Counted from the first letter of the stretch, positions 5,383 to 17,080 are shown. The stretch is 64,000 nucleotides of DNA from Botrimarina mediterranea (GCF_007753265.1 NZ_CP036349.1:4683363-4747362); one strand, 5' to 3'. Numbers and translations are program-made. The notes: generated by a model not told the origin, from the sequence alone.

Positions 5383-8337
5383 ATGCCGGCTGCGCGTCCC
5401 TGTTACAAGAACCTACTCGTCGCCACGACGGGGTTTATCGCGGTGATCGCCTTGGGGCTGTTCGCCGACGATCGTGCTTTGGCGCAGCCGCCGGGGGTGG
5501 TGATTCAGGGGCAACCGTTCCGTGGCGGTCGCCCCCCGGGCATGGCCATGCCATCCGGCGCTCAACCCGGCCAGCCCCCCGGCGATCAATCGAAGTCCGA
5601 CGACAAGGACAAGAAGGAAGAAGGGGAGAAGAAGGACGACGACAAAGATAAGAAAGACGAAGAAAAGAAGGACGGCGCCGTCAAACGCCCCGACGAGCCG
5701 CCCAAGCCCGCCGACCCGCGCGAGCTCGACGCCAAGCCCGACGCCAGCGGCCGGATCACGTTCTCGTTCAACGGCCAGTCGTGGGCCGACGTGCTGCAAT
5801 GGCTGGCGAACGTTAGCGAGTTGTCGCTCGACTGGCGCGAGCTGCCGAGCGATTACCTCAACCTCACGACGCAGCGCTCGTATACGCTCGACGAGGCGCG
5901 GGACCTGATCAACCGCCACCTGCAAGCACGCGGCTACGCGCTGCTCTTATCGGGCGAGGTGCTCAGCGTCGTGAAGCTCGACGCGGTCGATCCGAGCCTC
6001 GTGCCCCGCGTCACCGAGGAAGACCTCTACGACCTGTTGCCGCACGACTTGGTGAAGCTGTCGATCGAGCTCCCCGAGGGCCTCGACGTCACGAAGGCCG
6101 TCGAGGACGTAAAGCAGGCGCTGAGCCCCAACGCCAAGGTGCTGCCGCTCGCCGCGACGAAGCGGCTGCTGATGATCGACACCGTGGCCAACCTGCGGAT
6201 GGTCAGCGCGCTGCTCAACGCCGAGCGGCTGGCGGTCGAGGGGCGCGCTGTGCCGCGGGAGTTCGTGCTGCAGTACGTCCAAGCGGCGTCGGTGATCGAC
6301 ACGCTGTATGTGGTGCTGGGACTCGACCCCAACAGCCGGCCGAGCCAGATGGAGTTGCAGATGCAGCAGCAGAAGATGCAGCTGATGCAGCAGTTAGCGC
6401 AGCGCGGCAAGGACGTGACGCAGATGCTCAAGAAGGATGGGCCGCCGGTCTACCTCGCTTACAACCGCCAGCGGAACAGCGTCCTCGTCAACGCCCCCGA
6501 AGCCGAGATGCGGGTCATCGAACGCACCATCAAGGCGCTCGACATCCCCGTCGGCGGCGCCGCCGCGGCAGACGACGACGGCCCGATGGTGCGGACGCTC
6601 GAGCAGTACCGCCTCAAGACGATCAGCCCCGACGCCGTGATCACCACACTCGAAGAGATCGGCAACCTCAGCCCCCGCGCCGAGCTACGCGGCGACTCCG
6701 ACAGCAAGACGATCTTCGCCCGTGCATCAGACGCGGACCACGAGAAGATCGCAGAACTGATCGAACAGCTGGACGGATCCGAGACGCAAGTCGAAGTCTT
6801 CTGGCTCCGCCGCTTGCCGGCCGAGGCGGTCGCAGGGTCCATCCAGTCATTGATCATCGAGAAGCCGAAGAAGAAAGACAACAACAACGATTACCCGTTC
6901 TATGTCTTTGGCGGCCGCCGCAACCAAGAGCCCGAGGAGCCCGAGACGCTGCTCCGTGTCGACGCCGACATCGAGAACAACCGGCTCATCGCCCGTGGCA
7001 CGCCGCAGCAACTTGATGAGGTGCGCGACCTCCTGGTCAAGCTCGGCGAACCGCTCGGCGAAGGGGGCGACAACCGCCGGGTCCGCGTGTTTGACGCGCT
7101 GGACCCCGACGAGACACAACGCCTCCTGGATCAGATCAAAGCGGCGTGGCCCGCCGTCGGCGGCGGCACGGAACTCGTCATCCCACCGGCGCCGGAAGAA
7201 GACGCACCGGCCGATGACGATAACGACGGTGATGACGACGATGACGACGATGACAAGGAGGAGCCGACGCGCGGTACGGTTGCCGTCGTGACCAACCCGA
7301 CCCCCTTCCGTCTGCTCACCACAACGACCGGGAGCAAACCTACGGACGCCGAGCCAACGCAGCAATCCAAGCGTGACGCCGAAGCGTCTGACGATTCATC
7401 GCCGGTCACCGTGCAAGTCGATCAGCGGGGCCGACTGGTAATCGCATCGGACGACACCGCGGCGCTGGACCGGTTGCAGGAGCTCGTCGAAGACTTGGCG
7501 CCGGAGCCCGCGAAGTACGAGGTGTTCCACGTCAAGAACCGCACCCCGGACGACATCGTCTACAACCTCGAGACCTACTTCAAAGACTTTCTCGCCGAGG
7601 ACGATGACGAGCCGATCCTTGACTGGTGGGGACGCATGCGCGGCGGCAACAGCGACAAAGAACCCGAGCCTGTGCGACTCTCGCGGCGGAAGCCGCTGCG
7701 GTTCCTGGCGGATGACTGGAGCAGTTCGATCCTGGTGGCTAACGCCACCGCGGCGCAGCTGGAAGAGATGGAACGGCTGATCAATGCTTGGGACCGCCAG
7801 CCAGTGAACGACCGCATCCTCACCCGCCGCACCGCGACGGTGAAGCTGCGGTTCTCTAAAGCGTCGGTGGTGGTCTCGGCGTTGAAGGACGTCTATCGCG
7901 ACCTCCTCAGCAAGGGCGACCGCGAGTTCGACACCGAGGAGGAAAAGGCTAGCGGCACGAGCCTGCGTTACCTGACGCGGATCCAGCATGCAGCGGGCGA
8001 CCCCACCGAGCCGGCCGGCATCCCCTTCGGCGGCGTCTTGTCGCTCGGTTCGGACGACGCGGCGAACGTGGTGATCGTCTCGGCGCGGAGCGAGGTCTTC
8101 GACAGCGTGCTGGAGACGATCGAGGACATCGACCAACAGGCGCGACCGACGACGACCGTCCAGGTGGTCCAGCTCGAAGGGGGGCTCGCCAGCAACGAAC
8201 TGCGGCAAGCGCTCTCTCGCGCGCTCACCGGCGAAGGCGCCGCGTCGGCGGGGAACAACAATGACCGCGACCGCCGAGGGGGCGATAGCCGTCGGGGGCG
8301 TGATCGTGGCCGCGGTCGCGGCCGCGGTCGAGATTGA
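5383..8337 (+). CDS. Large exported protein with secretin-type N domains, no visible pore domain
   Basis: The 984-residue protein begins with a signal peptide (hydrophobic core about residues 10-28, likely cut after ALA near 34). A Lys/Asp/Glu-only linker follows at about 65-115. Next comes an N0-like domain (about 130-210: ITFSFNGQSWADVLQWLA, then YALLLSGEVLSVVKLD), and then several repeats of the short NolW/secretin-N type. An Asp-rich run lies near 610-635. The C-terminus is not a secretin barrel but an Arg/Gly/Asp tail (DRGRGRGRGRD). The ATG at 5383 follows GGAGAAAGGC. Proteins of this plan are frequent in planctomycetes and have no assigned role; a periplasmic scaffold or export partner is a guess. 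A related smaller protein is at 26817. Confidence 0.85.
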   Translation: MPAARPCYKNLLVATTGFIAVIALGLFADDRALAQPPGVVIQGQPFRGGRPPGMAMPSGAQPGQPPGDQSKSDDKDKKEEGEKKDDDKDKKDEEKKDGAVKRPDEPPKPADPRELDAKPDASGRITFSFNGQSWADVLQWLANVSELSLDWRELPSDYLNLTTQRSYTLDEARDLINRHLQARGYALLLSGEVLSVVKLDAVDPSLVPRVTEEDLYDLLPHDLVKLSIELPEGLDVTKAVEDVKQALSPNAKVLPLAATKRLLMIDTVANLRMVSALLNAERLAVEGRAVPREFVLQYVQAASVIDTLYVVLGLDPNSRPSQMELQMQQQKMQLMQQLAQRGKDVTQMLKKDGPPVYLAYNRQRNSVLVNAPEAEMRVIERTIKALDIPVGGAAAADDDGPMVRTLEQYRLKTISPDAVITTLEEIGNLSPRAELRGDSDSKTIFARASDADHEKIAELIEQLDGSETQVEVFWLRRLPAEAVAGSIQSLIIEKPKKKDNNNDYPFYVFGGRRNQEPEEPETLLRVDADIENNRLIARGTPQQLDEVRDLLVKLGEPLGEGGDNRRVRVFDALDPDETQRLLDQIKAAWPAVGGGTELVIPPAPEEDAPADDDNDGDDDDDDDDKEEPTRGTVAVVTNPTPFRLLTTTTGSKPTDAEPTQQSKRDAEASDDSSPVTVQVDQRGRLVIASDDTAALDRLQELVEDLAPEPAKYEVFHVKNRTPDDIVYNLETYFKDFLAEDDDEPILDWWGRMRGGNSDKEPEPVRLSRRKPLRFLADDWSSSILVANATAAQLEEMERLINAWDRQPVNDRILTRRTATVKLRFSKASVVVSALKDVYRDLLSKGDREFDTEEEKASGTSLRYLTRIQHAAGDPTEPAGIPFGGVLSLGSDDAANVVIVSARSEVFDSVLETIEDIDQQARPTTTVQVVQLEGGLASNELRQALSRALTGEGAASAGNNNDRDRRGGDSRRGRDRGRGRGRGRD

Positions 8338-8344
8338 GGTTAAT

Positions 8345-8431
8345 CACCACAACGGAATCGACGACCACGACGGATCAATAGCGGGACAGTGTTGCCCCGT
8401 CGAAGAGTACGTCGTGTCCGTCGTGGTTCAC
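8345..8431. repeat. Word palindrome, CCACGACGG word
   Basis: The left arm carries CCACAACGGAATCGACGACC and CACGACGG; the right arm carries CGTCGTGTCCGTCGTGG. It fills the gap between the convergent 5383 and VWA genes, where a bidirectional terminator would be useful, but no T-run is present. Confidence 0.75.
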
Positions 8432-8447
8432 TTCTTGCAGAGCTCGA

Positions 8448-10031
8448 TCACGGCTCCCACGGCCGCACCGCACTCCCCCACACAGTTCCCGGCTTGTTGT
8501 GGTAGGGGATCGGCCGGGCCCGGGCTTGCGCGACCGCCCGCGGGTCGGCCAGGACCGGCCGTGCCGTGCCGCCGCTGGCGTCGGCGATCGCTTGCAGGAC
8601 CTGGGCGTGCTGCGGCGTCCTTGCGCCCATGCCGAGCGTGTGGATCGGGAAGTCCCACGACTCCGCGGCGGTCATCCGTTCGATGACGCGCGGGCTGCGG
8701 ATATCGCCGTCGGTAAGCAAGAAGACCACGTCGGGCTTCAGACCCACCGCGAAGTCCATCGCGTCGAGGAGGCGCCCGCCGAGGCACATCTCGACAGTGC
8801 GGAGCCACTTCATCGCCGCCTTCTTGTTCTCCTGCGTTGCTGGCAGGGTCTCCATGACGCTCTTGGGGTAGAACATCGGGTACGCTTGGTCGCTGAAGAA
8901 CACGACGTAGAACTCCTGGCTCTGTGAGAGCCGACGGATGGACGCGGCCAGCTCGAGGATCGTCATCTGCATGCGGCCGTGCTGCATGCTGCCGGAGTTA
9001 TCGACGACGAAGACGATGCGCTGGGCCTCGGCTTCGGCGCCGAAGAAGCTGACCTTGCCGGGGCCGCCGCCGGGGCGGGGGCTGCCGCCCGCGGCTGAGG
9101 CTTCAGCCTCGCCCTCCCCATCGGCCTGGCCTGTGTCGGTGGAATCGCCGCCGCCGGGGACGGCGGCCATCAGGCTCTCGGCGGAGACGCTCAGCGTTTG
9201 CCCGAGCAGGCTGACGTTCGATAACTCAGCCGAGAACTGGGCGGGTTCGACGAGCGACTCCAGCTCAAGATTCGCTGAGAGGTCGGCGACCTGCTCGGCG
9301 GGAGCTTCGGCCTCCGCTTCGGTCGGCGCCTCAAAACTCGTAAGCGTCACCTCGCTAGAGATATCTTCCCACGAGTCGCTGTCGTCGAACGTGGCGGTGA
9401 GGGTGAAGCCTTGCTCGCCGAAGGTGGCGAACGTGAACATCGCGAAGAGGGTTAGCATCGCGCTGTGAGCCGCCAGGCTCGTCGCCCACGGCGGGCGGCT
9501 CTGGACCCAGGCGAGCCAAGTCTTGGGCCGGCGGCGGCGTTTGGGACGGCGGGCCGATTTGAGCTTCGCGGTGACGCTCTTGGGGGCCGCTTGCTTGGGG
9601 GCGGTGCTTTTTGAAGCGATACGTTTCGGCGGTTTGCTCCGGGGGCTGACGCTTCCCGGCTCGCATGAAGTTGGTTTGGGCGGGGGCGTCTTTCGTGACG
9701 CAAGACTCGGCGATAGTGTCGGTTTGTGGGAGGCGTCTCCCGACGCCGATTTCAGCTTCTTGGCCGCTACGGTTGGCAGCGCGTCATCGGGGTCAGGAGA
9801 CCCCTCCCACAGCGGCTGCGCCGCCGCTTTAGGCTGCTCTTTCGTCCGGTCTTCCGGCGGGCTCTCACCGATCTCGGCTAGCAGCCGCCGGGCCGCCGCT
9901 TCTTCGCCGGCGGCGATCAGGCGGGCGACCTCCGCACGGCGGCGACGCCACTCGGCTTGCGAGAGCTTTTCGAGCCGGCGGGCTTCGTCGAGTCGTGTCG
10001 GGGTTTTGCCTGACGGCGATCGGGTAGGCAT
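8448..10031 (-). CDS. von Willebrand factor A domain protein with one membrane segment
   Basis: The 527-residue protein has a charged N-terminal coiled-coil region (about 12-55), a long basic low-complexity linker, one membrane segment at about 180-197 (AHSAMLTLFAMFTFATF), and then a VWA domain. The VWA domain begins near residue 335, with the metal-binding DNSGS at 344-348 and later T/D elements (LLTDGD). A Gly/Glu/Ala-rich linker joins the two. The VWA domain is probably outside the membrane. Residues 74-103 are encoded by a complete copy of a dispersed palindrome (see 9725-9812). It starts at ATG. The partner of the VWA domain is unknown; the neighbours (secretin-N protein, GltX) do not form an obvious operon with it. 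Confidence 0.88.
   Translation of the reverse strand: MPTRSPSGKTPTRLDEARRLEKLSQAEWRRRRAEVARLIAAGEEAAARRLLAEIGESPPEDRTKEQPKAAAQPLWEGSPDPDDALPTVAAKKLKSASGDASHKPTLSPSLASRKTPPPKPTSCEPGSVSPRSKPPKRIASKSTAPKQAAPKSVTAKLKSARRPKRRRRPKTWLAWVQSRPPWATSLAAHSAMLTLFAMFTFATFGEQGFTLTATFDDSDSWEDISSEVTLTSFEAPTEAEAEAPAEQVADLSANLELESLVEPAQFSAELSNVSLLGQTLSVSAESLMAAVPGGGDSTDTGQADGEGEAEASAAGGSPRPGGGPGKVSFFGAEAEAQRIVFVVDNSGSMQHGRMQMTILELAASIRRLSQSQEFYVVFFSDQAYPMFYPKSVMETLPATQENKKAAMKWLRTVEMCLGGRLLDAMDFAVGLKPDVVFLLTDGDIRSPRVIERMTAAESWDFPIHTLGMGARTPQHAQVLQAIADASGGTARPVLADPRAVAQARARPIPYHNKPGTVWGSAVRPWEP
9725..9812. repeat. GTGGGAGGCGTCTCC palindrome inside the VWA gene
   Basis: Both arms of the family are present (TGTGGGAGGCGTCTCCCGAC and GGTCAGGAGACCCCTCCCAC) around a central spacer of about 40 bases. 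The unit is read in frame by the VWA gene and encodes LWEGSPDPDDA (residues 74-84) and SASGDASHK (95-103). Confidence 0.9.
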
Positions 10032-10144
10032 GGCGTTGAGCGCGCGGAAGGGTTCGTTGCAACGACCTCCTCAGTTCCGCGTGGCACGCTAATTTGCCGC
10101 AGGGGCCTGCTCCAGAAAAAAGGGCGAAAGCCGGGTTTGGGGGA

Positions 10145-10162
10145 GTGACAGCAGTTTGTCAC
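10145..10162. promoter_or_regulatory. GTGACA-N6-TGTCAC palindrome
   Basis: A perfect dyad, GTGACA then six bases then TGTCAC, lies 114 bases upstream of the VWA start. The same dyad with the same spacing occurs at 23395-23412, upstream of a PEP-CTERM gene. It may be an operator or a short hairpin. Confidence 0.35.
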
Positions 10163-10192
10163 CCAAGCGACAGACTCCGTTATCGCCGGGTC

Positions 10193-10264
10193 TTAGCCGT
10201 GGGCGGAAGCCCTCGGTGGACGGCGGGTATCAGGGCTCTACCGAGGGCTACCGCCCACGGCTAA
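10193..10264. repeat. AGCCGTGGGCGGAAGCCCTCGG palindrome family, copy 1
   Basis: TTAGCCGTGGGCGGAAGCCC at the left is answered by GAGGGCTACCGCCCACGGC at the right. It lies next to the gltX stop codon. Related copies are at 23300-23372 and 60607-60679. Confidence 0.85.
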
Positions 10265-10271
10265 CGCCTAC

Positions 10272-11864
10272 TCAGTTGCCGAGCTTGGCGAGGGCCCGAT
10301 CGATGCGCGCCAGGCGGCGGTCGTGGCCGAGCAGCTCGAGCGTCTCGAACATGCCGAAGCCGACCGCTTTGCCGGTCGTCGCGACGCGGAGGGCGTGGAT
10401 GATCTGGCCGATGCCGATGCCCTGGGCTTCGCAGAACGCCTTGAGGCCCGCTTCGAGGTCGGCGGCGCTGGCGTCGGGGGTCTTTGCCAATTCGTCGCGG
10501 TACTTGGCGAGCAGCGGCCCGGCGGCGGCGTCTTTCACCAGCCGCTTCTGCCACGCCTTCTCGTCGTAGGTGAGCTGGTCGTCGGCGGTGAAGAAGTCGT
10601 CGTAGTCGAGGATGTCGCCGTAGACCTTAATGCGGTCGCCGGCGGCCGCGACGATCCCCGCCACCACAGGCCCGACGTCGCACGCCGGCGGGTCGGTCAC
10701 CAGCCGCGCCGTCTTGAGCATCTCGACAGAGCGCGCCGTCTTCTGCTTCGCGGGGACCTGCTGCATCGCGCGGTCTTGGAAGGCCGTCAGCTTCGCTGGG
10801 TCGAAGCTCGCCGGCGCCTTGTTGACGCGGTCGAGCGTGAAATGCTCAATCATCTCGGCGCGGGTGAACTCTTCGCGCGAATCATCGAGCGACCAACCCA
10901 AGAGCAAGAGGTAGTTGAGGATCGCGTCGGGGAGGAACCCGATCTGTTCGTAGAAATCGACGATCACCGGGTTGAACGTCTCGGCCGACGTTTCTAGCCC
11001 GAGGCGTCCCGCGATCTGCTGGCCCTTCTCGTTGAGGGCGGCGAAGTCGCGGTTCTTCAGGTACTTGTCGAGCTTCCGCTTGCTGAGCTTGTTCTTGCTC
11101 CCCGGCTCGGCGACGTACGGCAGGTGCGCAAACTCCGGCGGCGTGTAGCCGAGCGACTGGGCGATGAACACCTGCCGCGGCGTGTTGGAGAGGTGCTCCT
11201 CGGCGCGGATCACGTGGCTGATGCGCATCAGCTCGTCGTCGACCACCGACGCCAAGTGATAGATAGGCGAGCCGTCCGCGCGCTGGATAACGTGGTCCTG
11301 TTCGCGGGCCCAGTCGAAGCGGACCTCGCCGCGCACCAGGTCCTTGAGGACGAGCGTCCCCTCGCGCGGCATCAGGAGTCGCACCACCGCCTCACGGCCT
11401 TCGGCCTCGAAGCGTGCGCGGTCGGCGTCGGTCTCGGCCCGCCACTTACGACTGTAGACGAACGCCTCGCCCGCCTTCTCGGCGGCTTCGCGCTCGGCCT
11501 GGACCTCTTCGGGGCGGGCGTAGTCGCGGTACGCGGCGCCCGAGGCGATCAGCCGCTCGACAGCGTCGGTGTAATGCTCGAAGCGCTGCGACTGGAAGTA
11601 GGGGCCGTGATCGCCCTTGGACGCTTTGTCGGCGCCTTCAACGGGCCCTTCGTCCCAATCGAGGCCGAGCCACTCGAAGCCGTGCAGGATCGGCGCGAGC
11701 GCCGCCTCGACGTTGCGCTGCTGGTCGGTGTCGTCGACGCGGAGCAGGAACTGGCCCCCGTGCTGACGGGCGAACAGCCAGTTGAACAGCGCCGTGCGGA
11801 CGCCGCCGATGTGCAGGAAGCCGGTCGGGCTGGGGGCGAAGCGGGTGCGGACGGTCATCGGCAT
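10272..11864 (-). CDS. gltX: Glutamate--tRNA ligase
   Basis: This class I aminoacyl-tRNA synthetase charges tRNA-Glu in the cytoplasm. In planctomycetes it may also charge tRNA-Gln for the amidotransferase route, which the window cannot test. The 530-residue length is normal. The HIGH-type motif is [11 protein letters not shown] (residues 11-21), the KMSKS-type loop is KLSKRK (259-264), and the C-terminal helical anticodon-binding part is complete. I chose the ATG at 11864; an ATG two codons later (11858) is equally good, and the frame continues upstream only by a TTG. No Shine-Dalgarno is visible. A TACCTT box lies about 40 bases upstream on the same strand. Confidence 0.96.
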   Translation of the reverse strand: MPMTVRTRFAPSPTGFLHIGGVRTALFNWLFARQHGGQFLLRVDDTDQQRNVEAALAPILHGFEWLGLDWDEGPVEGADKASKGDHGPYFQSQRFEHYTDAVERLIASGAAYRDYARPEEVQAEREAAEKAGEAFVYSRKWRAETDADRARFEAEGREAVVRLLMPREGTLVLKDLVRGEVRFDWAREQDHVIQRADGSPIYHLASVVDDELMRISHVIRAEEHLSNTPRQVFIAQSLGYTPPEFAHLPYVAEPGSKNKLSKRKLDKYLKNRDFAALNEKGQQIAGRLGLETSAETFNPVIVDFYEQIGFLPDAILNYLLLLGWSLDDSREEFTRAEMIEHFTLDRVNKAPASFDPAKLTAFQDRAMQQVPAKQKTARSVEMLKTARLVTDPPACDVGPVVAGIVAAAGDRIKVYGDILDYDDFFTADDQLTYDEKAWQKRLVKDAAAGPLLAKYRDELAKTPDASAADLEAGLKAFCEAQGIGIGQIIHALRVATTGKAVGFGMFETLELLGHDRRLARIDRALAKLGN

Positions 11865-11903
11865 CGGAGAGAGGGTCGGACGGGCGCGAAGCGGCAAGCC
11901 GCT

Positions 11904-11909
11904 AAGGTA
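11904..11909 (-). promoter_or_regulatory. Putative -10 box TACCTT for gltX
   Basis: Read on the minus strand, GGGTACCTTAGC contains TACCTT, the same hexamer seen in the rpmF promoter. It is 40 bases from the gltX start. No convincing -35 box was found. Confidence 0.35.
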
Positions 11910-11956
11910 CCCGGCGGACCGGCCCGGCTCCTACCCACCGACGACCTCCAACCCGG

Positions 11957-13150
11957 TCACGCAGCCCGACGCTGCTTCTCACGCCGCAGGGCCTTGCGTT
12001 CGGCCTTGGTGCGCTTGCGCATCTGCGGGGCTTCGTCGTCGTAGCTCTCTTCGAAGTCCTCGGCGCCGCTGACCCAGCGGCTGGAATCGGGGGCCGTTTC
12101 TTCCGCCAGCTTGGGGCGGGACAATTCGCGTTTGGATTTCCTCATGGCGCTACCCTTGCCGGACGCCGGTTCCTCTTCGTTTTCGGATTTGTAAACAGCT
12201 GTCGAATGCTTCTTCAGGGCGGCCGATTGGCGGACCGGCTCGTCGTGGGATGCTTCTTGTTCGGGAGTGTCGTCGAGTTCCAAGGCAGAGGCCTTCACGG
12301 CCTCGCTGGGCTTCTTGACGACGACCGGTGGCGCGACTTCGCCGTGGGTCTCACGGACGATGCGCCGCGCGTAAGCGAGCAGCATGCCTAGCGTCGTCAC
12401 CGCGGCCGCGGTCGTGGAGATGGCGCCGATCACCGTTGGCGTCAGCGCGGGGCCGAGCGAGGGCACAAAGCCCGCTGACGAAGCCAACGCGACAACGACC
12501 GCCCCGCCCGTGGCGCCGGCGAACGTCGCGGCGGCGGGGCATTCGCGGACTTCCATCACGGTCCAGACCGCGGCGCCCAAAGCGAGCAGTCCGCCGGGGA
12601 TCAGTTTCCACATCAGGTCGCCGCCGATCGGCGAGAACCCGGTGACCGAAGCGGCCTGCGAAGCAAAGGCGGTCCCGGCGTGCGTCGCCGAGCAGAGACT
12701 CATGCCTGTCGCGACGGCGGCGGCGAACAGCCACCAGCGGTACGAGCCGCGCAGGTCGCTGGTCCGGTGCCGACGCATGCCGAACAGCACCACGCACTGC
12801 CCGGCGACGGCGAGCCACAGGCACGCCTCCCACCAAGCGGCGAGCGAGCCGGGGCGTTCGGGGTTCAGCAGCAAGGCGAGCGAGGAATCAGCCGCCGCTG
12901 TCGTCGCGCCGACGCCGCTCATCCAACCCACCAGAGCCGTCGCGCCGAGCAGTCCGGCCATCAGGGTGGTGAGCGCCATCGGCGTGCGGGGCAGCACCCG
13001 TGACGCCAACGCGAAGCTTGCGCTGTCGGATGGGGGCGTGTATCGGACTTGGACGCCGGCGGGCTGGTCACCGTCGACGACGGTTGTTGGGGCGGAGGCC
13101 CCTTCATGGAGCAAGCGGCGACGTCGACCGGTGCGGGTCGAAGAGGTCAT
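11957..13150 (-). CDS. Polytopic membrane protein with charged cytoplasmic tail
   Basis: The 397-residue protein has about six to seven hydrophobic segments between roughly residues 50 and 270. They include one near ALTTLMAGLLGATALVGWM, one near EACLWLAVAGQCVVLFGM, one near WWLFAAAVATGMSLC, and a last one near TTAAAVTTLGMLLAYA. A hydrophilic, Lys/Arg/Glu-rich tail of about 120 residues follows and ends KAERKALRREKQRRAA. The N-terminus is also basic, and the first 45 residues are hydrophilic. I do not recognise a family; the tail is probably cytoplasmic. The ATG at 13150 is used; the upstream frame begins only with TTG. It is divergent from the GGDEF gene and about 90 bases upstream of gltX. 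Confidence 0.75.
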   Translation of the reverse strand: MTSSTRTGRRRRLLHEGASAPTTVVDGDQPAGVQVRYTPPSDSASFALASRVLPRTPMALTTLMAGLLGATALVGWMSGVGATTAAADSSLALLLNPERPGSLAAWWEACLWLAVAGQCVVLFGMRRHRTSDLRGSYRWWLFAAAVATGMSLCSATHAGTAFASQAASVTGFSPIGGDLMWKLIPGGLLALGAAVWTVMEVRECPAAATFAGATGGAVVVALASSAGFVPSLGPALTPTVIGAISTTAAAVTTLGMLLAYARRIVRETHGEVAPPVVVKKPSEAVKASALELDDTPEQEASHDEPVRQSAALKKHSTAVYKSENEEEPASGKGSAMRKSKRELSRPKLAEETAPDSSRWVSGAEDFEESYDDEAPQMRKRTKAERKALRREKQRRAA

Positions 13151-13453
13151 GCGGCGATCCCTCGCACGTGACGGCAATCAAGGCCTTGGCGACGCACAAG
13201 ACGGCGCCGTGGCGGAATAGGAAGGACGGGCTCCCTGCCCGGCAATTGGATTTTCGGTCAGCGGCGGCGGCGGCGTGAGGCGATCCCTCGACGCCGGCGC
13301 CAGCGAGTCCTACGCGGTCCGGTTGTGCCGATTAGGCCGGGCTTGGTTGCGGATCGGCGCGACGATCCTTCGCAAGAGGCGTAACGAACCGAGACCCCCC
13401 GAGAGCGTGACCTAGCCTTTAGCGTCCCGATCCCTGCGCTAGCTCGGTCCCCA

Positions 13454-15712
<2,259 letters not shown>

Positions 15713-15729
15713 CCGCCCCATCGAGCACG

Positions 15730-15981
15730 ATGCCCTACACGACGGAACCCACTGGACTGCGCCTCGCCCGGCAATCGACGCTTGCGGCTGTCGCTGAGGC
15801 CGCGCTCGACGAGGCGTTCGCAACGGTGTCCGTCCCCGAACGGCGCCGCGATGCGGGACACGCCACTCGGGAAACGCTCACGGAGACGGCCCAGCTAGCC
15901 GAAACCCTGCGCGAGCAACTCTCCTCGCTCGACGCCCAGCGCCGGCATCTGGCCCAGTTGCTTGAGGGAATGGGCGCGTAA
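15730..15981 (+). CDS. Small coiled-coil protein downstream of the GGDEF gene
   Basis: The 83-residue protein is Ala/Glu/Leu/Arg-rich and mostly helical, with heptad-like leucines in the second half (LAETLREQLSSLDAQRRHLA). It has no signal peptide or membrane segment. It begins 17 bases after the stop of the HD/PAS/GGDEF gene and is probably co-transcribed, so a partner role is plausible. The family is not recognised. Confidence 0.65.
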   Translation: MPYTTEPTGLRLARQSTLAAVAEAALDEAFATVSVPERRRDAGHATRETLTETAQLAETLREQLSSLDAQRRHLAQLLEGMGA

Positions 15982-15989
15982 TCTTCAGG

Positions 15990-16075
15990 CGAGCTGGGAG
16001 CGTCCGCGACTGGAGTTGCGCCACAGTTGAGTCGCCCGGTCGTTCAACTCCGGTCGCTGACGCTCCCGGCTCGCC
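15990..16075. repeat. GAGCYGGGAGCGTC...GGAGTTG palindrome family
   Basis: The left arm CGAGCTGGGAGCGTCCGCGA plus CTGGAGTTGCG is answered by CAACTCCGGTCGCTGACGCT plus CCCGGCTCG. It follows the stop codon of the 15730 gene. Related units are at 18826-18931, 47670-47749 and 48921-49006, with single arms near the left edge and near 51170. Confidence 0.85.
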
Positions 16076-16164
16076 GTCTATCGCTAAGTGAGCTCGGCTG
16101 TCGGGGCCAAACTCATACCCACGGTCCGCACAGCGGACCCTACGCGCTGGCGCGGGGATTGCGT

Positions 16165-16170
16165 TAGGCT
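16165..16170 (+). promoter_or_regulatory. Putative -10 box TAGGCT
   Basis: TAGGCT in GCGTTAGGCTCAGGG lies 112 bases before the superoxide dismutase start. It would give a leader of about 100 bases. No clear -35 box was found. Confidence 0.4.
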
Positions 16171-16281
16171 CAGGGACATGGCCCCACGCTCTGGCGGGGG
16201 TTCTTTACTCGCCCCCAACTGGCCGCCGCTCGCTCAGGGCGCCCGGCCTGCAACCATCCCGATCATAGGAGTCTCGCCACT

Positions 16282-16893
16282 ATGGCTTACACCCTCCCGG
16301 ACCTGCCGTACGCCTTCGACGCGCTCGAGCCCCACATCGACGCGAAGACGATGGAGATCCATCACGACAAGCACCACGCCGCTTACGTGACGAAGGTCAA
16401 CGCCGCCCTCGAAGGCGCCGGCGTTGCCGAGCAGTCGATCGAGGACCTCTGCCGCAACATCAACTCGGTTCCCGAGAACATCCGCACCGCGGTCCGCAAC
16501 AACGGCGGCGGCCACGCCAACCACTCGCTGTTCTGGGTCACGCTCAGCGGCTCGGGCGGCGGCAAGCCCTCGGGCGACCTTGCCTCGGCGATCGACGCCG
16601 AGCTGGGCGGCTTCGACAAGTTCAAGGAAGACTTCGCCGCCGCCGCCGCCAACCGCTTCGGCAGCGGCTGGGCTTGGCTGAGCGTCGCGAAGGACGGCAA
16701 GCTCCAAGTCGAAAGCACCCCGAACCAGGACAACCCCTACATGGACGGCCGCACGCCGATCCTGGGCCTGGACGTGTGGGAGCACGCCTACTACCTGAAG
16801 TACCAAAACAAGCGCCCCGACTACATCACCGCGTTCTGGAACGTGGTGGATTGGGCGAAGGTCGCGGAGCTATACAAGGCGGCGAAGGGCTGA
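16282..16893 (+). CDS. sodA: Superoxide dismutase, Mn/Fe family
   Basis: The enzyme converts superoxide to hydrogen peroxide and oxygen. The 203-residue length is typical, and there is no signal peptide. The four metal ligands are His27 (MEIHHDKHH), His81 ([10 protein letters not shown]), Asp164 and His168 ([10 protein letters not shown]). Gly77 and the NQDNPYM segment before the third ligand favour manganese or a cambialistic enzyme rather than strict iron, but this is inference. It is a single gene bounded by a promoter-like box upstream and a strong terminator at 16998. The ATG is preceded by GATCATAGGAG, which can serve as a ribosome binding site. Confidence 0.96.
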   Translation: MAYTLPDLPYAFDALEPHIDAKTMEIHHDKHHAAYVTKVNAALEGAGVAEQSIEDLCRNINSVPENIRTAVRNNGGGHANHSLFWVTLSGSGGGKPSGDLASAIDAELGGFDKFKEDFAAAAANRFGSGWAWLSVAKDGKLQVESTPNQDNPYMDGRTPILGLDVWEHAYYLKYQNKRPDYITAFWNVVDWAKVAELYKAAKG

Positions 16894-16997
16894 GTTGCTG
16901 AGGGGTTAGGGGCATAGGGACGGGGCACTAGGGAACGCGCAAGCGGGGCTCGATCTCTACGCAGTTCTTTGCCTTGTATTGGTTATCAACACGCATT

Positions 16998-17032
16998 TAG
17001 CCCCCGGTCATTCGACCGGGGGCTAATTTTTT
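16998..17032 (+). terminator. Rho-independent terminator made from the TAGCCCCCGGTC repeat
   Basis: TAGCCCCCGGTC, loop ATTC, GACCGGGGGCTA, then ATTTTTT. It ends the superoxide dismutase transcript. The hairpin is a member of a repeat family also found at 26405-26456 and 54529-54559, where no long T-run follows. Confidence 0.9.
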
Positions 17033-17050
17033 GCCCACAGTAATCCGCCG

Positions 17051-17080
17051 TTGACTCCCCCCGCGGCCTCTCACTAAGGT
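17051..17080 (+). promoter_or_regulatory. Promoter TTGACT-N18-TAAGGT
   Basis: TTGACT (17051-17056) and TAAGGT (17075-17080) are separated by 18 bases. This is one of the two best sigma-70-like pairs in the window. Transcription would begin near 17087, 140 bases before the lipoprotein ATG. Confidence 0.55.

Noticed and set aside
11124-12044. 306-codon plus-strand frame opposite gltX
   Set aside because: Composition and lack of motifs mark it as a shadow frame; it crosses the gltX promoter region and the next gene's end.
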